64,000 nt of DNA from Danio rerio (Eukaryota > Chordata > Actinopteri > Cypriniformes > Danionidae). The translations under genes and the position numbers were made by a program. The notes beneath the pieces were generated by a model, which was given only the letters and a program-made list of their open reading frames with translations, was not told the DNA's origin and did not search any database. This document shows positions 45,374 to 56,495 of this stretch, piece by piece. The first letter of the stretch is position 1. Each line of letters starts with the position of its first letter. Location of the stretch: positions 24,352,501 to 24,416,500 of the forward strand of contig NC_133183.1 in NCBI RefSeq assembly GCF_049306965.1. Reading direction: 5' to 3'.

Positions 45374-48300
45374 CTAAATGTTCATGTTCTGCATCCGCTG
45401 CAGCGCAGCTTCCTTCTCCTTCAGCAGATCCTTCAAACGCTTGATTCTCTCCAGACGTTTGATCTCCTCAGCATCCAGCGTTTCCAACGAGTACAACTCT
45501 TGCATCGGAAATTTGTCCATTTTGGGTCCTAAATTGTTTTTAGACAAAGGCATGCTGGTGTAGTTTGAATCGCTTTCACATTGTCCAGTGTTTTGCTGTG
45601 ATGTTTCAGCATTGGTGTTTCTGCTCCACATGTTACTGATTTCAGGTTGGACTGAAGGAGCTTCAGCAGTTTGGTTTGTGCCAACAGCAGCAGCACTTGA
45701 GGTAACGTTCACTGAGGAAACGTTGAGTAATGTTTCACTAATAGAGCTTTCTAACGGAGCCAAGTCTTTAAGTGGACTTTTTCCTGACGGTTTCTTTTCT
45801 GATTTTTTAACAGGATCTTTAGCTTGAGGTTTCTGAGCTTGACAATTTTCTCCTGGTGGTTTATTCGAGCAGATGGTTTTTGTCCCTTTATTTGAGTCAG
45901 TACATGGATTTGTTTTCTCATGTGATGAAGTGGATTCTGAAGCCCCTAAAATTGTCCCACAGGGACAAGCCGTGCACATCTTACCTTTTTTTAAACGAGG
46001 TGGAACATTCCTTGCAGGGAAAGGAGAGAAGAGAGGACTAGCAGTCTGTGGGGCTTTTTGTGGGAGTGAGGGAGTGAGACCGCATGTGCTACCAGAAACA
46101 TCTGCTGCCATTTCAGATCGTGTGTGATCCTTGTTGGCTGCAGATTCTGATGGTGAACAAACCTCTTCTTGACAGGTCTTTGAGACCAAACTGCTTCCCA
46201 TGGGAATGTCTGAGCATTCAGAGATGTGTATTGTGTTTGTGGTGCTTAAAACGGGAGTATTTTCAGTCTCTTCCTGCTCTTGCTTTTGCCTTTTGGCCTT
46301 CAGAACTTCATCCTCCTCTGTTTTAGGGTGGGGAGCCTACAAGAACAGCAAATGAGCAAAATCAGCATGAAACAAATCTTTGATTTTACTCACAGTGATC
46401 CCTCTCCAAAAGAAGATTACTGTTAGTTATTTACAAGTACAAAGTAAAGGAAGAAATGTATTTAGGAGTTAGAATTCTGTTTTAAAAATGGAAAGAAAAT
46501 AAATAAATAAATAAAAGGTTCATTTATCGTAAGCAACAATTTAAAACTAAAAAGTTTAATTTAGCTTTAATTTAAACTCAAACTTTGGTAAAACTTTTTG
46601 GTGAAACTCCAGATAATTAGTAAATGTGATATGTATAACGTGAGACAAGCAATAAATAATGTATTGCTTGTTTATACATATTAAATGCTGAAATGAACAA
46701 ACTAAAAGCAATAAATGCAGCTGAAGTAATGTTTATGTTAGTTCATGTTAGCTAAAGTAGGAGCAGGGGTGTAAAGTAACAAATTACAAATACTCAAACT
46801 ACTGTAATTTCCCTTGAGTGCATTTTTAGTGCAGCATCAGTACTTTTACTCCACTACTTTCCTTCAACATGCAGTCTCTATTTTTTCTTGTCTACGGGGA
46901 TTAGAAAATTCAGTTCTGTGAATCCTGTCCAATCAAATCACACATAGAAGATAAATCCCATCATAATGAATTACCTCAACACATGGGCGATTAATAATTG
47001 CAGCAAACTGTTTGAAAGCATCAAGTGTCCAAGAAAATGTCCAAAATCTTTACACGCAATGACCCAGAGAATGTTTAGATGGATGTCACTGATGAGAGGA
47101 TGACAGATGAAGAGGGGTCTCGATGCAGACCTGGTGCAGAGCAATCTGAGCTACATGCAAGGCTTTTTAATGTGCTCACCTAACCCCACCTCTAACCCTG
47201 CCCCTCAAAGTGACATCACTAGCTCCATTAAGCGAATTGTGTCTGACATTGCATCTCTGAGATATGCAATCTCAGTTTGCACCATCAACGCTGCATCCAG
47301 ATATTACTGGAGAGACGTTTACTGTATGTTGACTGAAATGGTCTTACCAACACCCTGCAGGCACAAGACATCAATATGATGTCAGATTGACGTTGTACCC
47401 CAACGTTGTGGGGATGTTGCATTTTGTTTGAAAATGAAAATCAAGTTGACTCCAGAACCCAATGTCAGGCTGATATCAATGTCCAACCTAAAATCAACAT
47501 CTAATGATGTTACAGCTTGACGTTGTATGGACGTTACCACTATGACGTCTATCAGATGTTGGATTTTGGTTGGTATTCCTGATGAATAAATGTCAGTATT
47601 TGATGTCAATATAGCGTTGTTTTAAGATGTCGACTCGACGTTGGATTTTGGTTAGTTTCTTACACAATCTAAAATCAACGCCATTTGATGTCTTTATTGG
47701 ACAACAAAATAAGGTTTTCCCAAGACACTGGCAAGACTTTTGGTCACGTTGACATCACAACCTAAATCAAACCTAAAACTACTGTCTTATGACATTGTGT
47801 GCCTGCTGGGCAATAACTGAATGCACTACAGAATGTTACATTTAAACACATCCACAAATTACATGTAAATGCATCAGCTTTTTACAGCGTAATACTCACT
47901 ACCCGAGTACTTTTGAAAGGGCTACTTTTTACTCACACTTTGAGTAATATTCACAACTAGTACTTTTACTCACACAACATTTTTAGGCAAGTAATGGTAC
48001 TTTACATAAGTACGATTTTTTCAGTACTCTTTCCCCACTGTGTAGGACCCTTTGAAATTCCTTTTTTTTTTTTGCTTTCACATTTCATAACTTTTTAGTG
48101 AGTTTTATTTCCATTTTTTTCTAAAATGAAATCTTAATGATTTCTATTTCATTTAAATCATGAAGCTTGTTCAACTTAATTTTAATAGAGTTTAATAACT
48201 AAGAAAAAAGTTGAATTTATGTATTATACCTGTTAAAATTCCTTTCAAAGTACATGCATTTTACATTATGACAAAATCAAGACAATTGAATCCCTGACCT

Positions 48301-51300
48301 GGATCATCTGCTGGATTTTTGACTGCAGCTTTGAATCCTGGATCACCTTACGAAGGCCATCCAATGTGCGTTTGTTTATGATTAGTCTCTCTTTCTGCTG
48401 ATCACTCGCCACAGTCGGTTTTGTTTTTTGCAAGCAAATTTGGATATAAGAGGTGATGCCAAACTCTTTTCTCAGTTCACGGTCACTCTTGGGCTGATGA
48501 CTTGGAACAGCATTTTTAAAAGCCTGGGAGAGAAGAGGACATGAAACATGTCAGGCCTTCAACAGGTGACAGATCATTATTCCAGTAAAAACAAACATAC
48601 ATCTACCGAAAAAATTTAAAAAACCACCTAAAATTTCTCACTGCATTTATTAGGAATGGATTGGAGTACAATATTTTTTTATTCAATAAGAGGTAACGGC
48701 CAATGCAAATCTCAAATGAAAATATTGTCAAATGTTTCTTTAACTTGCTTTAAAAGAACAAATGTTTAGTTAGTTGTGATTTAAAATATTTTCTATAATT
48801 TTTTATTGCTTTTTTAACTATTTTAAAGTTAAGACATTAATATCGTGTTGTCTAAAAATTAATATTAACAACATTACCATAAACTACATAACAAAAATGT
48901 GTAAATTACAACTTTCTTATGCTGGCAATCATTCATTTTTAAACTAAATATAAACTGTTTTACTCAAATTTTAATCTAGATAAATTCCCCAATAGCTGTG
49001 GATCATGGTGTTTTACCTTTTCAATGTTCTCAGTAGTTGGATTACAGAGGTTTTGGGGCTGTTCCAATACTCTGGCATATTCAATGACAACTGCATTATC
49101 TTGACATCTCGCTTCCGATGAACTTTCATTAACGACTTCTTTCTCTTCCTCTATATTCACACTTTCAGAAACAAAACTCAAGTTTTTGTCAGCCACGTCA
49201 TTTTCCTTGACCAGCTCATCCATCATCACGTCACTCAGATTATCAATACCGCTATCACTATCCACTTCTGCATATGCCACATTTTCTCCTTTCTTCTGTG
49301 TAACAGATTTTCTTCTTTGCTCTGCATGTTCTTCACAAGCCTTCTGAGAGTCTGAACTTGCTGCTTTTGCACTCGTCTTTGGTGGAATATATGAAACAAA
49401 TATAACATTGGATTCTTCATCGCTCTCATCTGCCTCTGTTTGACTGGCAGTAGGCAGATTCCCCGGAGCTCCTCCCAGACATGTGGACGTCTCTTCGTCG
49501 TCATCATCACAGAGGTCAATGACTTCACTTACGCTTGGTTTGGGGTCTGGTTTAGAAGAGGTTGATGCTAGTGCAGAGCTGGCTGGGAGAGCAGGAGAGA
49601 TGCTCAGAATCCCTCGTTTCTCTCCTTCGCAGATCAACACATCCTTAGCAATTTCCGAATTCTTCCTGGCCACAAAGTAGACCTTCCCATTGCACATGAC
49701 TAGCGCATTGTCTTTGCCCGGGGTGATTTTTTCTAGGATGGTTTGAGGAACTGTGGGTTTGCTTGCTGCGATTTCATTTGAGTTGACATGTGTGACTGTT
49801 TTTACGCTGTCAGAGTTTACATTCTGTGATGAAACGGGTATAAGGCAACGAGCAGATGCGCCAGTTCCCTCTTGGATGACCCATTTAATGGGAGTATTCA
49901 CTTCATTGGTTTTAGGAACACAAACAGGATTTTGCAGGTTTGTAGGGGGATTTAGAGAGAGGGTCTTTTGTACTTGACTCTGCTTTGGGAGCGAAACTAC
50001 TTGCTGGTTAGAATTTAGCCTCACTGAATTTACAGGGGAAACAAGCACGACAGTTGGTGGAGTTTTGTCAGGGTTTGAGATGTTATTCACAGAGTTCAAT
50101 ATGCGACATTTGATGGACTGCGGGAGTGCAGTTGCTGGCATTGTTCTTACTTTTGCATTTGGAGGGATCTCCAGGAAATGACCGTTTGGGAGAACGGGCG
50201 ACTTTATGGTTACAGGCAACGTTTGGACCGCTGTCATGCTCTTTGGACTGGGTTGAGGAGATAACTGGACTGTATACTGGGATACCGAGTGTGCTGAAGG
50301 AGAAATGTGCACTTGCTTTGGATTGTGAATGATGAGGTTATTTGTTCCACCTTGTTGAGTTCGGACCAGGTTAGATAAAGTTCTGACCTCTGGTGAGGTT
50401 TTAAGGACATAACGTCCATCTGCTGTGGCCTGAAGGGAAGGAAGTCGAGGCTGGGTTTGAGATGTCGAGGCATTGGGGGGATGAACAGGCTTTGCATAGG
50501 CTTTCAGCTGTAGATCTACATTATCTCTATACGAGTTAAGAGAGGTCGGATAAAACTGTCCGTTCACTTTCTGTACAGGGATCAACTTCATGACATTTTT
50601 CCCGTCTGGTCCCACTGCAGGCATTGCTTGGTAGTAGACTCCAGTTCCACTAAAAGATGAGAAAATGTGTCAATTTAGATATAAAAAAAACTAACCAAGA
50701 CTAAAAAGACCACACACTATTACATTTATAGAAAGAAATTAATATTTGAAAGACTGACCAAAAATGACATTAACCTTTTTGCTAGGTAGCACTGGTGCTC
50801 TTAACATCAAAAATGTAGGCACACCAACCGAAATTTAAGCGCTCCGACCAAAAATGATGAGCACCGTTACTACAAGCTGTATACAACAGACTTATTGCAT
50901 AAGAAATCAACACTAATCAAAACTAACACACCAAAAATTCTGTATGCGCTGCTTGACATGAATGAGTTAACGATAATAACTGTGCTGTGTTCTTACGGGT
51001 GGTGTCTGATATTTCACAGATAATATTGACATATAACTTATTATTTGCATATGTCATCTTAAAAGCAATAACAGTCTTTTCATGAGCTGCAATATTAGTT
51101 TAATTTCAATGCATGCAAGCTCTTCTGCGATGGTGTAGTCCGCAGTGTTAAATTTTACATATAGCAGCCAACTGCACGGCTGCATAGCAGGATTTTGTTT
51201 ACTGCAAGTTGACATGACAACAACTGTTTTTAACCTTTCCCCGAGTGCTGCATTTGGAATTTTTTAGGTGCAAAGATGCATTCTGCGTGAATGTCTCCTA

Positions 51301-53558
51301 AATCTGTGCATGCTGTGAACATTTTCCAGTGGAAACAGGTCGCACAGCAATAATTTATGCACTCGCACAAATGCTACGAAATATTTTGAGGTCGCATAGA
51401 TAATATTTTGGGTGCACATGCTACCAAACCGATCACAATTTCAAGCCCTGAAACATTTCAGTGCTGATTTTTAAATTGAATAAATGCTGTTTTTTTTCTA
51501 TTCATAAAAGGTATTAATTATAATTAATAATAATTTATAATTTAAAAAAAAAATTTTCAGAACAACCCCTTCCCCAACAATTGAACCTCTTAAAGATGCA
51601 GAAATAAATAATACAAAAAATAAGTAAATAAAAAGTACTGCCATCATAAATACTTTTCAGGGGATACATTTGTACATCAAGTCACATTGTGTTACATTGT
51701 AGTTACCAAAGATAGCATTGGTTAGTGGTTAATTAACCTCTAAATGTACATATCTAAAGATGATGTAATACTTTTCCACCTCTTCAGAAAAATATCAGTC
51801 TTCATTTGTACAAGCAGTTATTTTTTCCATTACATAGACCTGTTTCAGGTTTGAATCCACTGAGCCACCTTCTAAGAACTTCTTCCATACAATGTAATGT
51901 TATATTTGCAACCAGTGATAATATCCTTAGTACAAATCTTGTTTTTTGTTTTTTAAAGATGTCAGTATAAACCAGGGCTGCACTAGTCACATCGCAAGAT
52001 ATGCAATGTAGAGCCTAAATTAGGCATGGGACGTTAACCATTTTACAGCGGTTTGGAAAAGTCAAGGTTTTAAAAGCATAAAAATTTTCTGCATTACCGT
52101 TCTGAAGGTATGTGTAAGATTTTTTATTTACCTCTTTTAGAATTATTTTTTGTTGTTGTTTTTTAGGACAACAGTATCTCCTGCAGAAAAAAAATCAAAG
52201 ATGCCATTTTAAATAAATGAATCGTTGACTTCTGCTGTCCTATGAATGATTTAGCCTGACATGTTTACTGCTCCAAAACATTTGAAATGTTTCTTAAAAT
52301 AAAATATTCTGTTTAAAAGGGAAAAATGTTTTAGTTTTTTACCCAGACATTTAAAAAGAATATATTTTAGAGCAGCAATTACAATACTGCGAAACCGTGA
52401 TATTTTTATCTATGGTTATTATACGAACAGAACCTTATACCAGCCCATGACTAGTCTGAATTATAATTGACCAGGAGCTAAAGAATTGTATTCAATTACT
52501 GTATTTATGCAGAATTATGCAAAAAAACAAATGTTTTTCTAAATTAGCATTTTTGTCTTGTTTCTAGTCCAAATACCTACATTTCAACACAAAACAAGAT
52601 TATTTTACTTGTCCCACTGTCAGACAGTTTAGTTTATTTTAAGAAAAACATGAAAGGTAAAAATTAAAGAAAATTTTAAAACAAGACAATATTTTACCTG
52701 ATATGAAAATATTTAAGATATTTAGGCTAGAATGCTGGACAAAAAGTAAGAAAAGCATTATTTGCACTGTGATTTTTCAATTTCTGTACATGAATATTGT
52801 TAGACTTCACAGAAAACCATCAAATAGTGCTATTCAGACTATCTTATAAAACTATTCTTCATCGCAGAAAATTAAAATATCCCAATATCAGATTTTTCCA
52901 ATATCGTGCAGCCCTAATATAAACCAGGGTTGTGGATACTCGATCCTGGCAGGCCGGTGTCAGGCAGTTTAGTGCCAACAAGAACAAAACACATCTGCCT
53001 ATGACTTTCTAGGCAGCAAGACACCGGTTAGCATGTTTAGGTGTGTTTATTTAGTTAGAGCAGGACAACATGGGTTATAATATTACTGTTTTCAGAGACA
53101 TCTCTCAAATGCAAAAACAAAAATCTTACTGACCCTCCATCAATTGTGTTTAATATTTATGGCTTAACGTTACATTACATACAAACAGTTGTGCACCCGT
53201 CTCATTCTCAGTAACTTAAGATATTAATATTAATATTAAAATAATATTCAATTGATGAAAACGTGAAACTGTCATGTAAAATATAAGCTGCAAACATTAA
53301 ACATATACTGGACATTTATCACATCCAACATGTGTCGATTTATGTACGCAGTTCAGTGAAATTGCTCTGGAGTTTTGACTGAAATGTCTTTTTAAATTTT
53401 GTTTGGTTTTGCGCGTTTTCTGAGGTTATATACCCGCGCGCGACATTAAGACACCAAAACACTCGCCATTTTGGACGAGCTTACAACGACCGAGCAAAAA
53501 CACAAACATTTCTTCATGAATAACATCAGACAAAGAACTTATAAACTTACCCCTCCAT
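45374..53558 (-). CDS. lrif1: Ligand-dependent nuclear receptor-interacting factor 1 (LRIF1/HBiX1)
   Basis: Nuclear heterochromatin factor; the human protein binds HP1 and SMCHD1 and acts in silencing. Coding exons on the minus strand: 53551-53558 (ATG GAG GG), 49017-50649, 48299-48523, 45374-46336; 2829 nt, 942 aa, all GT-AG. Identity comes from several stretches matching human LRIF1: GPDGKNVMKLIPV, LPVTIKSPVLPNGHFLEIPP, PIKWVIQ, KDNALVMCNGKVYFVARK, DRELRKEFGITSYIQICL and the C-terminal coiled coil RIKRLKDLLKEKEAALQRMQ. Only eight coding bases lie in exon 1; the ATG at 53556-53558 is the one that fits the phase. Two acidic-flanked hydrophobic motifs, SEVIDLCDDDDEE (about residues 375-388) and SNVIFVSY (about 417), look like SUMO-interacting motifs. 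The middle and last exon are Ser/Thr/Pro-rich and probably disordered. Introns hold two hAT elements. Confidence 0.93.
46764..48040. mobile_element. hAT element with nested repeat, in lrif1 intron 3
   Basis: Ends CAGGGGTGTAAAGTA and TACTCTTTCCCCACTG are inverted repeats; flanks AGTAGGAG and TGTAGGAC agree at 6 of 8 bases. Inside, CACCCTGCAGGCACAAGACA to TGTGTGCCTGCTGGGC (about 47350-47812) is a second palindromic unit, found at the same place in the sister copy at 55074-56117. This copy also has about 220 extra bases at 47108-47330, partly similar to 39650-39705. Confidence 0.75.
50770..51449. mobile_element. Probable hAT-like remnant in lrif1 intron 1
   Basis: Right end ACAATTTCAAGCCCTG; its inverse GGTTTGGTAGCATGTGCACC is echoed on the left by GCTAGGTAGCACTGGTGCTC. 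Target duplication not found; left end eroded. Confidence 0.4.
51973..52916. mobile_element. hAT element in lrif1 intron 1 (944 bp)
   Basis: Ends CAGGGCTGCAC and GTGCAGCCCTA are inverted repeats. Target duplication GTATAAAC (51965-51972) and ATATAAAC (52917-52924), 7 of 8. AT-rich body without transposase. Confidence 0.8.
52925..53050. mobile_element. Decayed hAT miniature element in lrif1 intron 1
   Basis: CAGGGTTGTGGATACTCGAT followed by CCTGGCAGGCCGGTGTCAGG and later AAGACACCGGTTAGC; a diverged relative of 3784-3978. It abuts the target duplication of the previous element. Confidence 0.4.
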
Positions 53559-53830
53559 CTCGACAATCCGTAGACATCACACCTCAAGAAAAACCTCGTG
53601 TTTTCTTCAGCGAACCGTTAGATTTTATCTATAACACTGAGCGAACGAAGCTCTCGACAGGATACGGAAACACACACACACCGGAAATGCGTTTTCAAAC
53701 TAAAAGACACACGAAACGTTTAGGAATGTGGGGGTAAACGCTATCCCAGTTAAAGAAAGACGCAAAGTTGTTATGAGTTAAAGTTAATAGTGAGGCAACC
53801 CTAGATGTTTGGTAAAGAGCTCTGGGATGC
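53559..53830 (-). promoter_or_regulatory. Probable lrif1 promoter and 5' UTR
   Basis: CpG-richer region around and upstream of the lrif1 start (minus strand), with TCGCTC, ACGTTTCG and GCGAACG words, unlike the AT-rich surroundings. CpG density also extends into the start of intron 1 (53410-53470). No TATA box identified. Confidence 0.45.
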
Positions 53831-54865
53831 TCAGTCGACACTTTTATGTCAATCTGAGTATTATATCAGTCTGTATTAGAACAAAAAAAAAACTATTCAA
53901 GCTTTTGCATAGTCTCCAAACAACCCCATCACGTAGATATAAGTTTAATCCAAATTCTTCTCCATTCTGTTTAAAGTGCAAAGTTGAAGAAGGTGATTTC
54001 ATGCATTGTATTTGGAATTGTATACATATTAAAGGCTATTGGGTACAGATTTAGTTGGAGAATAAGTCATTCATTTTCTTTTCGGTTTGGTTCCATTATT
54101 AATTAGGGGTCGCCACAGCAGAATGAACCACCAACTTATCTAGCGTATGTTTTACGATGCCCTTCCAGCCACAAATCAACACTGGCAAACACCCAAACAC
54201 ACTCGCACACGGCCAATTTAGCTTATTCAATTCACAAGTGGAGCACCTGGAGGAAACATGCAAACTCCACACAGAAATGGCAACTCGCCCAGCGACCTTC
54301 TTGCTGTGAGGCAATTGTGCTATCCACTGCGTCACCATGACGCTACTAGGAGACTTATATATATATAGTCTTATATTTAATACAAGATGTGACTTTTGCT
54401 CTTATTTTTTGTTAGGTCTTGCTGATAATTATTTGAAAAGTGCAACAAACAGGAAGTTGTTAAACGTTCTTACCTATGCTGCCCTTAAGAATATATTTCT
54501 TAAATGGATATCTGATAAAACACAAACAAGATCAGACTGGCATAAAGTAATATTTGATCTTATGTCATTGGAATATATTACCCACTGGTCAAAAGGAAAA
54601 TGTGACAATTTTGATCAGATCTGAACTCATTTCCTTGACTATGTAGGTCCCAGGATTTCGGGTACATTTTTGCAAAATCTTAATCACCATAACCCTTGGT
54701 TAATTTATGTATTCTTCCATTGTTAATGCTTTGTGTATTTTTATGTTGTTTTTTTTTATCTTCATTATGTGCTATGATTATGAGAAATTTGTTGGTTTTA
54801 ATCTGTGGTCATTGTTCTGCTGTTTTGTTTCGTTAAAATAAAGGGGAAAAATGAAAGGAAAAAAA
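53830..54865 (+). mobile_element. 3' end of an L1/Tx1-like LINE, split by a SINE
   Basis: Plus strand. FKLLHSLQTTPSRRYKFNP, then PFCLKCKVEEGDFMHCIWNC (C-x2-C-x8-H-x4-C), typical of the ORF2 C-terminus. A DANA SINE follows, then the ORF resumes with LTYAALKNIFLKWISDKT and DWHKVIFDLMSLEYITHW. It ends with AAATAAAGGGG and an A-rich tail. Same class as 14565-15950 but opposite strand. Confidence 0.75.
54066..54342 (-). mobile_element. DANA SINE inserted in the LINE tail
   Basis: Minus strand. AGGGGTCGCCACAGCAGAAT, GCCCTTCCAGCCACAAATC and CTTGCTGTGAGGCAATTGTG match the inverse of the tRNA-derived zebrafish DANA SINE. Slightly shorter than the copy at 61005-61360 owing to internal losses. Confidence 0.85.
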
Positions 54866-55073
54866 CAAAAAAAAAGTCAAATAATCAAAGAACGAGAATA
54901 AATATAATACACATCTAAACTGGAATATAAAAATAAAGATGGGGGAAGGTATGACAAAAAAAAAAAAACTGACAGAAAGAAAAGAGCCAAGCGAATAAAT
55001 GAGAAAATTGGTGAGATAAAATAAGCAAAAAACTTAAAGCAAAATACATGAAAAACGGAAGATGCTGTACAAG

Positions 55074-56117
55074 CAGTGGTGTAGAGTAAAAAATTACAAA
55101 TACTCAAATTACTGTAATTGAATAGTTTTTCTCAGGATTTGTAATTTACTAAGTAGTTTTAAAAATGTCTACTTTTACTTTCCCTTGAGTACATTTTTAG
55201 TGCAGTAACTGTACTTTTACTCCACTACTTTATTTTTACTTGTCTACAGGGATTAGAAAATTCAGTTCTGTGATTTCTGTCCAATCAAACCACACATAGA
55301 AGGTAAATCGCATCATAATGAACTACTTCAAGACATGGTCGATTTATAATTGCAGCATACTGTTTTGAAGCATTAAAAGTGTTAAAGAGGATGTCCAAAA
55401 TCTGTACACGCTATGACCCAGAGAATGTTAAGATGCATTTCACTGATGAGAGGATGACGGATGTTTACTGTAAGAAGACAGAAATGGCCTATAACACCCA
55501 GCAGGTACAAGATATCAACAGGACATCAGACTGATGTTGTACCCCAATGTTATGAGTGTTGCATTTTGTTTGGAAATGAAAATCGGGCTGACATCAGAAC
55601 CCAACATCAGGCGAACATCAATGTCTAACAGTCAACCTAAAATCAGGGGTCATCAGTCTCGGTCCTGGAGGGCTGGTGTACCTGCAGGGTTTAGCTCCAA
55701 CTTGCCTCAACACACCTGCCTTGGTGTTTCAAGTATACTTAGTAAAACATTGATTAGCTAGTTCAGGTGTGTCTTTATCGGACATCAAAATAAGTTTTTG
55801 CTTAGACACAGGCTAGACTTGAATTTGTGTCACCTGACATCACAACCTAAATCTAACCTAATAATAACATCTAATGACATTGTGTGCCTGCTGGGCAATA
55901 ACTAAACACACTTTACGTTTCCACACATCCACAAATGATATGCAAATGCATCAAGTTTTCACAGCGAAATACTCACTACTCTCGAGTACTTTTGAAAGGG
56001 CTACTTTTTACTCATACCTTGAGTAATAATCACAACAGATACTTTTACTCTACTTGCACTACATTTTTAGGCAAGTAATGGTACTTTAGTATGATTTCAG
56101 TACTCTTTCCACCACTG
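55074..56117. mobile_element. hAT element, sister of the lrif1 intron copy
   Basis: Ends CAGTGGTGTAGAGTA and TACTCTTTCCACCACTG. Target duplication TGTACAAG (55066-55073) and TGTACAAC (56118-56125), 7 of 8. It contains the same inner palindrome as 46764-48040 (ACCCAGCAGGTACAAG to GTGTGCCTGCTGGGC), and part of a further hAT miniature element (CAGTCTCGGTCCTGGAGGGC) at about 55650-55770. Confidence 0.8.
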
Positions 56118-56408
56118 TGTACAACATGCTAATCACATTTAGGTTTTACATTTTAAACAGAATATTTTAATAAATTAGTTTCTAAAACAATACAATACAA
56201 CATTTCCTTTATATTTCAAGGTTTTTATTTTCCAACTGTTTTTTTTCATATTTTGCTCATTTTAAATTTAGCATTTGGTAACGTGTAAGTGACAATTAAA
56301 ACACATTTCCTGCTTGAGCAGCGATAAAGAAAACCGTACCTGCAGTAATACAGGATTATCACTGGATTTCCTGAGTGAAAAACACTGACAATAGCACCAA
56401 AAGCATTG

Positions 56409-56414
56409 TTTATT
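56409..56414 (-). terminator. apex2: Poly(A) signal of apex2
   Basis: AATAAA on the minus strand (TTTATT on plus), about 85 bases past the apex2 stop codon, a usual distance for a short 3' UTR. Confidence 0.6.
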
Positions 56415-56495
56415 TATAGAAGCACATTTTTAAAACTACATATAAAACAAACACACAATCAAAACATAAAAACGGTATTTTAGAAATAAAAAGTT

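Noticed and set aside
45588-46326. Plus-strand ORFs over the last lrif1 exon
   Set aside because: Shadows of a 963-bp coding exon on the other strand.
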